This document shows, piece after piece, positions 1 through 7,720 of a stretch of DNA of 64,000 bases. Source of the DNA: VGSG01 sp040756375 (GTDB lineage Bacteria; Desulfobacterota; Desulfomonilia; Desulfomonilales; Desulfomonilaceae). The notes beneath the pieces were generated by a model. That model saw only the letters and a list, made by a program, of their open reading frames with translations. It was not told the DNA's origin and searched no databases. Position 1 is the stretch's first letter, and every line of letters starts with the position of its first letter. The translations under genes were made by a program, and so were the position numbers. The DNA is taken from assembly GCA_040756375.1 (NCBI GenBank), contig JBFLZC010000028.1:1-64000 (forward strand), read 5' to 3'.

Positions 1-1
1 C

Positions 2-106
2 TCGCGACTTAAGGACTGGAAAAACCTGTGCAAAAAGCTCGCGGAGCGACCTCGAAAACGTCTGATGAAAATGGATGAACTGCTAAATGAATGTCTGTGG
101 CTCTAG
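2..106 (+). CDS. C-terminal fragment of a gene cut by the window edge
   Basis: An open frame runs from base 2 to a TAG at 104-106 and encodes 34 residues rich in Lys, Arg and Leu, ending in ELLNECLWL. The composition looks like an amphipathic C-terminal helix. A terminator-like palindrome lies 120 bases downstream, which fits a gene end. I do not recognise the family, and with the 5' part missing no function can be given. It may also be a chance frame. Confidence 0.4.
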   Translation, partial: SRLKDWKNLCKKLAERPRKRLMKMDELLNECLWL

Positions 107-205
107 AGAAGTTAGCGCGAATGCCCCGAAGCCCCCTTCAAGAAACTCTATATTTCTCTGGCATTTCGTCTTCCTGTCCAGGAAGGCGAAATGCCAGAGG
201 CACAT

Positions 206-262
206 AGAAGTTTTTGGAAAGGGGTTCGGGGAGGAACCTTTTTACAAAAAGGTTCTCCCCGT
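206..262. repeat. Terminator-like palindromic repeat, family A copy 1
   Basis: GGGGAGGAACCTTTTT is followed after two bases by AAAAAGGTTCTCCCC, giving a GC-rich stem with a T-tract beside it on either strand. The left flank TTTTTGGAAAGGGGTTCGG is shared with the copies near 8985, 46090 and 55070. It lies downstream of the truncated gene ending at 106 and could end its transcription. The remaining bases 263-315 show nothing. Confidence 0.75.
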
Positions 263-315
263 CTTACTTTCTTGAAAGCGCATCGGGATAGGGCCGTGCA
301 GCCCGGCAGTGGCTA

Positions 316-492
316 TCACACTTGGCAAACCGAGACGCAGGCTTTTTCGTCTCTGAGGTCCCACGCGTCGTCTATGCACTGCCTGAAGCAGTCCATTCTT
401 TTTTCTTCGCCCTTGAAGGTCTCTTTGATTCTTTCATACTCGAGCGAATCCTTGGGTAGACCTCGTGGACGGCTCACATAAGCTTCTTGCAT
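316..492 (-). CDS. Small protein with a twin CX3C motif
   Basis: A 58-residue protein starting MQEAYVSRPRG. The start at 492 is chosen because AGGAGG lies eight bases upstream; a longer reading to 522 would place that Shine-Dalgarno inside the gene. The C-terminal half is charged and helical and carries CFRQC and CVSVC separated by 12 residues, a CX3C-X12-CX3C pattern. In other proteins this spacing forms helical hairpins held by disulfides or binds a metal. There is no signal peptide, so it is probably cytoplasmic. Family and function are unknown; the strong ribosome binding site supports it being real. Confidence 0.65.
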   Translation of the reverse strand: MQEAYVSRPRGLPKDSLEYERIKETFKGEEKRMDCFRQCIDDAWDLRDEKACVSVCQV

Positions 493-627
493 GGTCATCA
501 CCTCCTGTCGTACTTTGAGCACGATTTCCCGAAAGAAAAGGCGGAACGATAAGTTATATCGCGGTACCGCAAGGTCGAAGGCTATTCAAAAGACTCATAC
601 CGGTGCGCTATCAAACAGTGAGTACGG

Positions 628-722
628 GTAGGTCGGGTTGAGCCCAGCGAAACCCGACATGTTGTATTGGGCATCATGTCGGATTTCGTCCCGCGCAGAA
701 CGCGGGACTCAATCCGACCTAC
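628..722. repeat. Dual-hairpin repeat bounded by GTAGGTCGG / CCGACCTAC
   Basis: A 95-base element with terminal inverted repeats GTAGGTCGG and CCGACCTAC, containing two inner inverted repeats (around AACCCGACATG and TCCCGCGCAGAACGCGGGA). A second copy in opposite orientation lies at 7474-7568. It occupies the gap between the small CX3C protein and the acetyltransferase gene; the rest of 493-849 shows no gene. Confidence 0.8.
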
Positions 723-849
723 GGCTACTCTTGCTTCAACGTCATCTTCATTATTCGGAAGCGAACTCCTATTAAGACTCCATCCTCCAAAATGAGACGG
801 TTCGGGTTATCATGGACAACTCCGATGATTGCTCGTTGGAGCGCAAGAC

Positions 850-1356
850 ATGGAAATCGCTCAAGCAACGATGCAGGATCTTCCTGCGGCGATGGATCTC
901 ATAAGCGCGTGCGTCCGGCACATGGAATCGCAGGGGATCTTTCAGTGGGATGACATATATCCAGACAGGGAGAAGCTGCAAAAGGACATTGAGTCGGACT
1001 CTCTCTACGTTGCCGGAGACGGCGGCCGTCTCTGCGGCATCATGGCTCTCAACGAGTATCAGGACCCGGAGTATTCTGCGATTGAATGGGAATATGGTGG
1101 AGGCAAGATACTCGTTGTGCACAGGCTGGCAGTCGATCCTCTCAGATGGAGGCAGGGTATCGCAACTCGACTGATGGACTTCGCCGAGCAATATGCCGAA
1201 GCGAGAGGATACGCAGCTATCCGCCTGGACGCTTTCCTGCACAATCCAAGCTCAGTGGCTCTGTACGACCGAAGGGGATACCGCAACGCAGGGATTGTTC
1301 GGTTTCGCAAAGGCCTGTTCTATTGTTTTGAGAAAGAAGTGCTCGCGAGCAGATGA
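850..1356 (+). CDS. GNAT-family N-acetyltransferase
   Basis: A 168-residue GCN5-related acetyltransferase. The C-terminal half shows the acetyl-CoA pyrophosphate loop in WRQGIATRLMDFAE, preceded by the beta-strand segment VVHRLAVDP and followed by the helix-turn segment NPSSVALYDRRGY typical of the family. ATG 850 is chosen because GGAG lies nine bases upstream; a TTG at 829 in frame would add seven residues. GNAT enzymes move an acetyl group from acetyl-CoA to an amine, but the substrate cannot be read from sequence. It stands alone on its strand, between a repeat and a minus-strand gene. Confidence 0.85.
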   Translation: MEIAQATMQDLPAAMDLISACVRHMESQGIFQWDDIYPDREKLQKDIESDSLYVAGDGGRLCGIMALNEYQDPEYSAIEWEYGGGKILVVHRLAVDPLRWRQGIATRLMDFAEQYAEARGYAAIRLDAFLHNPSSVALYDRRGYRNAGIVRFRKGLFYCFEKEVLASR

Positions 1357-1412
1357 TTTCGTTTCGGCAGTGTAAGAGTGGCGAAGAAATCGAGGAAAGT
1401 CGGTGCAGAAAC

Positions 1413-1440
1413 GAAAAAAGCCTTTTCCGTAGAAAAGGCC
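1413..1440 (-). terminator. Rho-independent terminator, possibly bidirectional
   Basis: A perfect eight-base stem (GCCTTTTC with GAAAAGGC) around the loop CGTA. Six A residues precede it on the plus strand, so read on the minus strand the stem is followed by a run of six T, as expected for the end of the small gene at 1490-1666. The acetyltransferase gene on the other strand ends 56 bases away and may share it. Confidence 0.75.
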
Positions 1441-1489
1441 TCTTGCTGCGCGGTCCTCGAACCTGGGGGATTATTTGAGCCCGAAATGC

Positions 1490-1666
1490 TTACTGAGTGC
1501 TCGACCCGTTATCTCGAACGAAGTCCGCGCTGAACTGGTCCGCGTACTTGAGAATCCAGTCAATGACCGCGTCGACCCCGAGATCGTGGCCGGCTTTCTC
1601 AGATTCTATCCACTTATGTTTCTCGATCTCTCGAGTTTGAAGCTCCAAGAATCTTTTCAGGTCCAT
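1490..1666 (-). CDS. Small conserved cytoplasmic protein
   Basis: A 58-residue protein starting MDLKRFLELQTREIEKH and continuing with KWIESEKAG and a WILKYADQF segment. I recall short proteins of this pattern in many Deltaproteobacteria, with no assigned function. The start at 1666 is preferred over the longer frame to 1756 because the extra N-terminal residues are Arg/Ser-rich and look untranslated. It is predicted to be all helical, without signal peptide or cysteines. It ends at the terminator at 1413-1440 and is divergent from the Tal-Pgi gene, so 1667-1794 should hold two promoters. Confidence 0.65.
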   Translation of the reverse strand: MDLKRFLELQTREIEKHKWIESEKAGHDLGVDAVIDWILKYADQFSADFVRDNGSSTQ

Positions 1667-1794
1667 TGAATCACCCGGCGGATTGCGTTGTCTCCGCCTT
1701 TCCGCTACTCTACTGCCCGAGAATGTACCTTTAGCGGCTCTCAGTGTCGATGTCAAGAATAATATGAGGTTTTCTCGGTCGTTGGAGGCAGCTC

Positions 1795-4563
1795 ATGCTC
1801 AACCCGCTTCATGAACTTAAGAACTTTGGACAGTCATTTTGGTACGACAATATCAGCAGGGACCTGGTTCGCTCTGGACGACTCAAGAAAATGATCGACG
1901 AAGACTGCCTGACCGGCGTCACGTCCAACCCCACGATCTTTGAACAGGCTATAAATAGAGAAAAGACGTACGACAACGACCTGCACCTCCTGGTGGACGA
2001 GGGCAAGGAGGTTGAAGAGATCTACCAGGCGCTGGCAGTGACCGATATTCAGGAAGCTGCGGACCTGCTCCTGCCGGTATTCCGGCAGATGGACGGCAGA
2101 GACGGATATGTGTCTTTGGAAGTGTCTCCTCAGCTTGCCTATAACGCGGCCGCGACAGTCAACCAGGCAAAGGAACTCTTTCGCATGGTAGACCGGCCCA
2201 ACGTATTGATAAAGGTCCCCGGCACTCCACAGGGGCTGGAGGCGGTTCGCGAACTTATCTCGGCAGGCGTGAACATCAATGTGACGCTCCTGTTCTCGCT
2301 GGACCAGTACAAAGGCGCGGCCCAAGCGTACATGGATGGGATGCGGCAATGGATCTCATCGGGTGGAGATGCTGCCCGCTTGGCTTCCGTAGCTTCGTTC
2401 TTTGTGAGCCGCGTTGACACAATGGTCGATGAGCTCCTTATAGAGACGGGAGATCCTAGGCAAAGGGATCGGGCAACAAAGGTGATGGGCCAGGCTGCCA
2501 TAGCAAACGCGAAACTGGCTTACTCGCTCTACAAGGAGCTGTTCCACGGTGAACCCTTCGCGGACCTGCGCGCAAAAGGTGCGCGGCCTCAAAGAGTGCT
2601 CTGGGCGAGCACGAGCACGAAGAACCCTAACTATTCCGATACGTACTACGTGGATGCCCTTATCGGCCCCGATACGGTCAACACCATGCCGGCTGCAACC
2701 GTGGACGCGTACCGCGATCACGGCCAGCCCGGGCTCAGGCTGGAAGAAGGTCTTGATGACGCACAGGTGCTCTTTCCTCTCCTCGCGGAATTCGGGATCG
2801 ACATGGACCAGGTGATGGATACGCTCCTGGAAAATGGTGTTAGGGCTTTTGCGGATTCGTACGAGGAGCTGTTGGCGAGCATCGCGCAAAAAAGGACTCG
2901 CCTCCTGCGCGGGTGGGGTCACAGATCCGCGTCCCTGGGCAGCCTGCAACAACAAGTGGAGCAGACCTTGGCGGAATTCGATCGCAACAAGATCGCCAAC
3001 CGGATTTGGTCGCTTGACCCGTCAGTTTGGAAGGAGAGCCCGGAACACCAGCAAGAGATCGGCCAAAGGCTGGGCTGGCTCACTGTCGTAGAAATGATGC
3101 GCCACGAAACCGAACGATTGAGGAGCTTCGCGGATGAGGTACGATCCGAGGGTTTCACCGACGCGGTGCTCATCGGCATGGGCGGTAGCAGCCTCGCTCC
3201 GGAAGTATTTGCTACCTGTTTCGGGGTGGGTCAAGGTTATCTGAAACTCACAGTCCTGGACTCTACGATCCCCGGTACCATACTTCAAGTAGAGCGTTCG
3301 CTGGACCTCAAGCGTACCCTCTTTATTGTTTCAAGCAAGTCTGGCGGCACCATTGAGGTGGTTTCGCTGTACAAGTATTTTCGATCCCGCGTTGAGCAGG
3401 CAGTGGGCAAACAGGCGGGAAATCATTTCGTGGCAATTACCGATCCGGGAACCAGCCTGGGGAAGCTTGCGTCCGAGCACCGATTCAGAAGGGTCTTCTT
3501 GAATCCATCCGATATCGGTGGCCGTTTCAGCGCGCTCTCTTACTTCGGGCTCGTACCGTTAGCACTTGTGGGAGCGGACTTGGACCGGCTGCTCATGCGC
3601 GCGGATCAGGCCACTGAAGGATCGGGTCCTGATGTCCCGGCCCTTGAGAATCCCGGGGCCTGGTTGGGCGTGATCATGGGAGAAGCAGCCCTCCGCGGCA
3701 TCGATAAGCTCTGCCTCATCATATCGCCACCGATCGCGAGCTTTGGAGGCTGGCTGGAACAACTCGTCGCGGAAAGCACCGGCAAGGAAGCCAAAGGAGT
3801 GCTCCCAGTCGAAGGAGAGCCCACGGGTAATCCTGAAAGTTACGGCAGAGACAGGCTGTTTATGTATGTGCGATTGGATGGGGACGCGACACACGATGCA
3901 TTTGTCTCGACGATGGAGAAGAAGGGATACCCGGTGGTCACCCAGAGGCTCCACACCGCGTACGATTTGGGCAGGGAGATGTTCCGGTGGGAGTTCGCAA
4001 CCGCGGTGGCAGGCGCGATCCTCAAGATCGATCCGTTTGATCAGCCCAATGTGCAGGAGGCCAAGACGCTGACCAAGAAGGTCCTGGACCTTTACGCGAT
4101 CGAGGGCCGCGTTCCTGCCGGTGAAAGCATCCGTGCAGACGATCCGGGGCTTCAGGGCAGTCTCACGGGATTGCTCTCGCAGATCAAACCAGGTGATTAC
4201 GTGGCAATCAACGCCTTTGTTGCGGCCTCGGACAAGAACCGTGAGGTGCTCCAAGCGGTCCGAGCAACGCTCCGAGACAAGTTCAAAGTGGCAACCACGG
4301 TCGGTTTCGGCCCTCGGTACTTGCACTCCACAGGCCAGATCCACAAGGGTGGACCCGACAAAGGGTTGTACATTCAGATAGCCAGCGATGATGCTGAAGA
4401 TATACCTATCCCGGGGGAATCGTATTCCTTCGGCGTGCTCAAGGCCGCGCAATCAGTGGGAGACTACGAAGCGCTGAAGAAGAGAGGGAGAAGGATCCTC
4501 GGAGTCCACTGCCGCGCGGACTCCGATATAGAGAGGCTGCTCGAACAAGTTCGCGCGCTGTGA
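1795..4563 (+). CDS. tal-pgi: Bifunctional transaldolase / glucose-6-phosphate isomerase
   Basis: A 922-residue fusion. Residues 1 to about 365 are a transaldolase (TSNPTIFEQAI near 43-53; the Schiff-base Lys is K140 in NVLIKVPGTPQGLE). Residues from about 390 to the end are a phosphoglucose isomerase (MGGSSLAPEV, VSSKSGGTIEV and DIGGRFSALSYFGLVPL for the sugar-phosphate site). Transaldolase moves dihydroxyacetone units between sedoheptulose 7-phosphate and glyceraldehyde 3-phosphate; the isomerase interconverts glucose and fructose 6-phosphates. The fusion links the non-oxidative pentose phosphate pathway with glycolysis and is known in several bacterial groups. GGAGG lies six bases before ATG 1795. 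A terminator-like palindrome follows 39 bases after the stop. Confidence 0.96.
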   Translation: MLNPLHELKNFGQSFWYDNISRDLVRSGRLKKMIDEDCLTGVTSNPTIFEQAINREKTYDNDLHLLVDEGKEVEEIYQALAVTDIQEAADLLLPVFRQMDGRDGYVSLEVSPQLAYNAAATVNQAKELFRMVDRPNVLIKVPGTPQGLEAVRELISAGVNINVTLLFSLDQYKGAAQAYMDGMRQWISSGGDAARLASVASFFVSRVDTMVDELLIETGDPRQRDRATKVMGQAAIANAKLAYSLYKELFHGEPFADLRAKGARPQRVLWASTSTKNPNYSDTYYVDALIGPDTVNTMPAATVDAYRDHGQPGLRLEEGLDDAQVLFPLLAEFGIDMDQVMDTLLENGVRAFADSYEELLASIAQKRTRLLRGWGHRSASLGSLQQQVEQTLAEFDRNKIANRIWSLDPSVWKESPEHQQEIGQRLGWLTVVEMMRHETERLRSFADEVRSEGFTDAVLIGMGGSSLAPEVFATCFGVGQGYLKLTVLDSTIPGTILQVERSLDLKRTLFIVSSKSGGTIEVVSLYKYFRSRVEQAVGKQAGNHFVAITDPGTSLGKLASEHRFRRVFLNPSDIGGRFSALSYFGLVPLALVGADLDRLLMRADQATEGSGPDVPALENPGAWLGVIMGEAALRGIDKLCLIISPPIASFGGWLEQLVAESTGKEAKGVLPVEGEPTGNPESYGRDRLFMYVRLDGDATHDAFVSTMEKKGYPVVTQRLHTAYDLGREMFRWEFATAVAGAILKIDPFDQPNVQEAKTLTKKVLDLYAIEGRVPAGESIRADDPGLQGSLTGLLSQIKPGDYVAINAFVAASDKNREVLQAVRATLRDKFKVATTVGFGPRYLHSTGQIHKGGPDKGLYIQIASDDAEDIPIPGESYSFGVLKAAQSVGDYEALKKRGRRILGVHCRADSDIERLLEQVRAL

Positions 4564-4601
4564 GAGTGCTTCCAAACACAGGAGATTTTGAAAGAGTAGC
4601 T

Positions 4602-4635
4602 GGGGAGGCCCCTTTTTGCAAAAAGGGGCCTCCCC
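4602..4635. repeat. Perfect 34-base palindrome, family A copy 2 (terminator-like)
   Basis: GGGGAGGCCCCTTTTT, central GC, then AAAAAGGGGCCTCCCC: perfectly self-complementary over 34 bases. It lies 39 bases after the tal-pgi stop and would fold into a strong hairpin in the transcript. The same core with different inner bases recurs six more times in the window. Confidence 0.85.
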
Positions 4636-4677
4636 GGACCCCCATAGGCGTTAAGTTAAGCAGCCCAGTTCTTTCGT

Positions 4678-4776
4678 CCGTCATTCCCGCGGAAGCGGGA
4701 ATCCAGTCTTTTCAATGTGTTCTGGACCCCGGATCAAAGCCTGCCCCGGACAGCGATCCGGGGTCCGGGGTGACGG
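4678..4776. repeat. Composite repeat bounded by CCGTCA / TGACGG
   Basis: It holds two hairpins: CATTCCCGC-GGAA-GCGGGAATCC at the left and a second built from TGGACCCCGGATC and GATCCGGGGTCC at the right. The left part matches the ends of the composite repeats near 32380 and 49720. No gene is seen in it. Confidence 0.65.
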
Positions 4777-5104
4777 GGCGCTGCTTAGGGCTACCAATTG
4801 AAACTACTTCAGCCGATCTTGTATTGTACGCCAATAGCGTGGGGGGAATTCTAAGGCCTTGTCGGGTCCCGCTAGGATAATGATACAGACTTTCTTGACC
4901 AATTTCCTGTGAAAAGCCTTGCTAGACTTTGAATGAGTTGCTACCATTTACATCATCGAACATGACCGGTTCGCTGCATGGCGGCGTGCGTGGTCTTGTT
5001 GGCTCCGGTTCTCGCGTTCGATTATTGGACGTGCAACTCTCCAAGGCGGCCTGCCCATGCCCCATCTCTTCTTCACGGTCTGTCGTCTGAAAACGATTCT
5101 GCAT

Positions 5105-5158
5105 GGGCTTTAGCCACCGTGATCCCGTGTTTGATCGGGACCTGGCGGGCTAAAGCCG
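5105..5158. repeat. Inverted repeat with ends GGCTTTAGCC / GGCTAAAGCC
   Basis: Ten-base outer arms enclose an inner imperfect hairpin (GATCCCG and CGGGACC). It resembles the other paired-palindrome intergenic repeats of this window in build but not in sequence. The rest of the gap 4777-5257 contains no convincing gene or signal; the frames there lack ribosome binding sites and family likeness. Confidence 0.55.
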
Positions 5159-5257
5159 CAGAATTTCGTCACGGCGCTCGCGTGCTGTTGCACCGGTGCC
5201 TGGGCAGCTTGGCAAAACATAGTACCACACCGTAGAATTTGCAGGAGATAAAGTGCC

Positions 5258-5800
5258 ATGCCCACATTCTTGACCATACACAACGAGAATAGTGTCGACC
5301 GGATCACCCTCGAATCCAGATGGGCCGAGCTATCGAGGGATCCGAGAGCCGACTGGCGAATGACCCTGTACAACGTTGAACTGGGGCGGCGATACTGCGA
5401 GTGGGAAGCCCCTAATAAGGAAACCATAGAAAGAATCTTCCGAGATCTCGGGATTAAATGGACAGAGATTCTTGAAGTGGGCGTTACCAAGTCTTCGCGC
5501 TGGCGACTTTGGGAACTGGAATCTCCAAGGCGAATGCAGAATTGCTGGGAAGCCACACAGTGCGGACGGGAACTGGGCGGAAAACCCTCAGAAGGCAAGA
5601 GCGTTTGCCCTGCCGCGCTGGATTCGAGCCACTGGGGGAAGAATAGAGGCCTCTTTGCCGGGAGGTACTGCTGGCGAGTGGCAGGCACCTACTGTGGCGG
5701 CGAAGTGCAAGGAGACCTGGCCCGGAAGCTTCAAGATTGCGCTACGTGCGACTTTTTCCAGCAAGTGAAAGCGGAAGAAGGCGAGCGGTTTGAATACTGA
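5258..5800 (+). CDS. DUF4242-like domain fused to a Cys/Trp-rich domain
   Basis: A 180-residue protein of two parts. Residues 1-82 form a ferredoxin-like DUF4242 (SCO4226-type) unit that begins MPTFLTIHNEN. From residue 95 there is a compact cysteine domain: C96-W-E, C102, C117, C138-W (GRYCWRVAGTYC), C146 and C161-X2-C164, ending FFQQVKAEEGERF. I recall the second domain as a tail on signalling proteins of Deltaproteobacteria; its Cys spacing suggests metal or Fe-S binding, not proved. The N-terminal domain is a paralogue of the next gene, 42 bases downstream. AGGAG lies 11 bases before ATG. No signal peptide is seen. Confidence 0.8.
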   Translation: MPTFLTIHNENSVDRITLESRWAELSRDPRADWRMTLYNVELGRRYCEWEAPNKETIERIFRDLGIKWTEILEVGVTKSSRWRLWELESPRRMQNCWEATQCGRELGGKPSEGKSVCPAALDSSHWGKNRGLFAGRYCWRVAGTYCGGEVQGDLARKLQDCATCDFFQQVKAEEGERFEY

Positions 5801-5842
5801 TAGAGCAGCCTCGCACTCTTCCGGTCACGAAAGGAAAAGACC

Positions 5843-6106
5843 ATGCCTCATTATCTGTCCATTCACCATGAGCCGTCTGCTCCGAAAGAAAAGACCGAGG
5901 CCAGATGGATCGTCCTTGCTCAGGAGCGGCGCGCCATCTGGGTCAAGACCTGGTACACGCCTGACTATGCTACCCGCTTTTGCTGGTGGGACGCGCCGGA
6001 TGAAGATACGCTGGAACAGGTGTTCAAAGACAACGGTGTGGGTTGGGACGAGATAATCCCGGTCCAATTAACCACTCCCAGTGAGTGGAGATGGCGCGAA
6101 GATTAG
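5843..6106 (+). CDS. Stand-alone DUF4242-like protein
   Basis: An 87-residue protein that is a single-domain paralogue of the N-terminal half of the preceding gene: MPHYLSIHHE, a central W-rich segment (RFCWWDAPDEDT) and a C-terminal WDEIIPV segment align with MPTFLTIHNE, RYCEWEAPNKET and WTEILEV. It lacks the cysteine-rich tail. AGGAAAAG lies just upstream of ATG 5843. The pair is probably one transcript arising from tandem duplication. DUF4242 proteins are small dimers and one relative binds nickel; whether these do is unknown. Confidence 0.78.
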   Translation: MPHYLSIHHEPSAPKEKTEARWIVLAQERRAIWVKTWYTPDYATRFCWWDAPDEDTLEQVFKDNGVGWDEIIPVQLTTPSEWRWRED

Positions 6107-6224
6107 CCCAGTTTCCAAAACGCACTCCGTCATGCAATACTAAGCGTATGTGTGAACTGCACCGCAGGACTGGGAGTGAACATACTTGAGCTGGACGAAA
6201 TTACAGGGGTGAGGACGGCAAGTA

Positions 6225-6539
6225 ATGGAAGATGAATCCAACCACACACGATACTGCCGCAAAAATGACGATACCGAACAAGTTATTCTTTGCCTGGCCG
6301 CAGCGGAGCGAAGAATAAATGAAATGGGAAAAGGGCTGCTGGAAGAGGTGAAACAGAGCGGAGTCCTGGATTGCAGGAAGTTCGGCCAGCCCGGCAGAGA
6401 GATGTTCAAGCGCGGCAGATCTGCTCTAGGCCGCGAACTCACCGCACGAATCAAGTATGCGCGTTCAGCGCATAACTCCTCCAAAAAGGATCAGTGCCGC
6501 ACATCGTCCACAGCCCCGGAGCCACCCACATCCTATTAG
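6225..6539 (+). CDS. Possible small hypothetical protein
   Basis: A 104-residue frame starting MEDESNHTRYCRKNDD. Residues 15-85 look like charged amphipathic helix (AAAERRINEMGKGLLEEV), which is protein-like, but the last 20 residues are low-quality Ser/Pro/Thr sequence and the ribosome binding site is weak. No family is recognised. The 1107-base gap 5620 bases into the window has no better candidate on either strand between 6107 and 6726. Confidence 0.3.
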   Translation: MEDESNHTRYCRKNDDTEQVILCLAAAERRINEMGKGLLEEVKQSGVLDCRKFGQPGREMFKRGRSALGRELTARIKYARSAHNSSKKDQCRTSSTAPEPPTSY

Positions 6540-6726
6540 CGTACCATTCCAGAACCTTCCTGCCAGGACAGTGTGGTTCAAAGGTGGACACAGTTCTCAC
6601 CTTGGTGCAAATAATCGGTTTCAACCCCGGACAGCCCTTACATTCCGTTAAGACGATACTTCTTGGGGAGCAGGGCTACGCGTACGTGCCGGAACAAAAT
6701 ACCTCGGCCTTTTGCAGGAATAATTC

Positions 6727-7380
6727 ATGCCGGACTATGACACTTTCATGAGATTAAGCCTGGTCGCCCTGATATGGGTAGGCTGGTGCGTGCAGCATTC
6801 TTTACTCAACAGCGATGGACTGATGGGGCGAACCGGCATCCTGAAATCGAGCATAGGGCCCTATTACAGGCCTATGTACAACACTGCGGCAGTCGTAACG
6901 CTGATCGCTGCATCGAAGCTGACTCCCAGAGCCAACGAACTCAGCATAATCGAGTGGCAGGGCTGGTGGAAGCTGGTCCCCGTGGTGGTGTGGACCGGTG
7001 GCTTTTTCGTCTTCTGGCTCACTGCCAGGCTATTGGACGGGTGGGCTTTCTTGGGCTTGAGGGCCTTGGGGGTGGGTTCAAAGAAGAAGAGAGATTCGGA
7101 AGGAGATCTGATTACTTGGGGGATTTACGGCATCGTGAGGCATCCCCAATTTGCTGCGGGCATAGTGATGCTCTGGGCGCGGGACCTGCATGACACGGAT
7201 ATCGTCATCAGCATAGTGCTTTGCGCGTACCTGCTCATCGGCGCTCGCATCGAAGAGAGCAGACTCGTGAGAAAGTTCGGCGAGAAATACCTCAAATATC
7301 GCGAAGAGGTGCCCCCGTTCATACCTACTCAGATACCGCGATTTCGGAAATTGATCCGGTCAAGCCCACCTAGAAGCTGA
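6727..7380 (+). CDS. Membrane methyltransferase-fold protein (ICMT/NnrU-like)
   Basis: A 217-residue protein with about five hydrophobic segments (near 8-25, 55-62, 84-110, 140-150 and 160-172). Its C-terminal half carries the isoprenylcysteine/phospholipid methyltransferase signature: GIYGIVRHPQFAAGI, then a hydrophobic stretch, then EESRLVRKFGEKYLKYREEV and a P-x-x-P end. In that superfamily the HP and the E-E pairs bind S-adenosylmethionine at the membrane face. The bacterial substrate is not known; NnrU-type proteins share the fold. AGGA lies nine bases before ATG. It stands alone, followed by repeats. Confidence 0.75.
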   Translation: MPDYDTFMRLSLVALIWVGWCVQHSLLNSDGLMGRTGILKSSIGPYYRPMYNTAAVVTLIAASKLTPRANELSIIEWQGWWKLVPVVVWTGGFFVFWLTARLLDGWAFLGLRALGVGSKKKRDSEGDLITWGIYGIVRHPQFAAGIVMLWARDLHDTDIVISIVLCAYLLIGARIEESRLVRKFGEKYLKYREEVPPFIPTQIPRFRKLIRSSPPRS

Positions 7381-7473
7381 TTTCACCTATTCTTCGCTAG
7401 GAGAGGCATGGTCCGGACGGGTCATTCCAATTCGCTTTCGAACGATGAAGATGGCGTTGAAACGACAGCGGCC

Positions 7474-7568
7474 GTAGGTCGGATTGAGTCCCGCGTTCTG
7501 CGCGGGACGAACTCCGACATCATGTCCAAAGCAACCTGTCGGGTTTCGCCGGGTTCAACCCGACCTAC
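7474..7568. repeat. Dual-hairpin repeat GTAGGTCGG / CCGACCTAC, second copy
   Basis: The inverted-orientation partner of the element at 628-722, with the same ends, the same inner CCCGCGTTCTGCGCGGG hairpin and a second arm pair around GTCGGGTTTCGCC. It begins 94 bases after the stop of the membrane protein gene. Open frames through it are coded by the repeat and are not genes. Confidence 0.8.
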
Positions 7569-7625
7569 CTTGACTCACTGTTCATTGTCTGGCGGCGCGC
7601 CGGCATAAAACGCTAGACGCGAGAA

Positions 7626-7647
7626 TGGCGGGCACAAAGGCCCGCCA
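7626..7647. repeat. Short hairpin TGGCGGGC / GCCCGCCA
   Basis: Eight-base arms around CAAAGG, followed by CTACCAGCA, resembling the right end of the GTAGGGGC repeat family. The rest of 7381-7720 holds no gene. Confidence 0.5.
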
Positions 7648-7720
7648 CTACCAGCATCGCATGTCAACCGTGTGGAGAACCTTTGGTGGAGCCGGAGTTT
7701 CTTCGCAAACCACCTTGAGT

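Noticed and set aside
3559..4452. 297-residue open frame on the minus strand inside tal-pgi
   Set aside because: It is antisense to a conserved part of a certain gene, has no family likeness and is a product of the high-GC codon pattern.
4560..4880. 106-residue plus-strand frame overlapping the tal-pgi end
   Set aside because: It is made of two palindromic repeats and has no start signal.
7408..7608. 66-residue frame after the membrane methyltransferase gene
   Set aside because: It runs through the GTAGGTCGG repeat and is coded by it.
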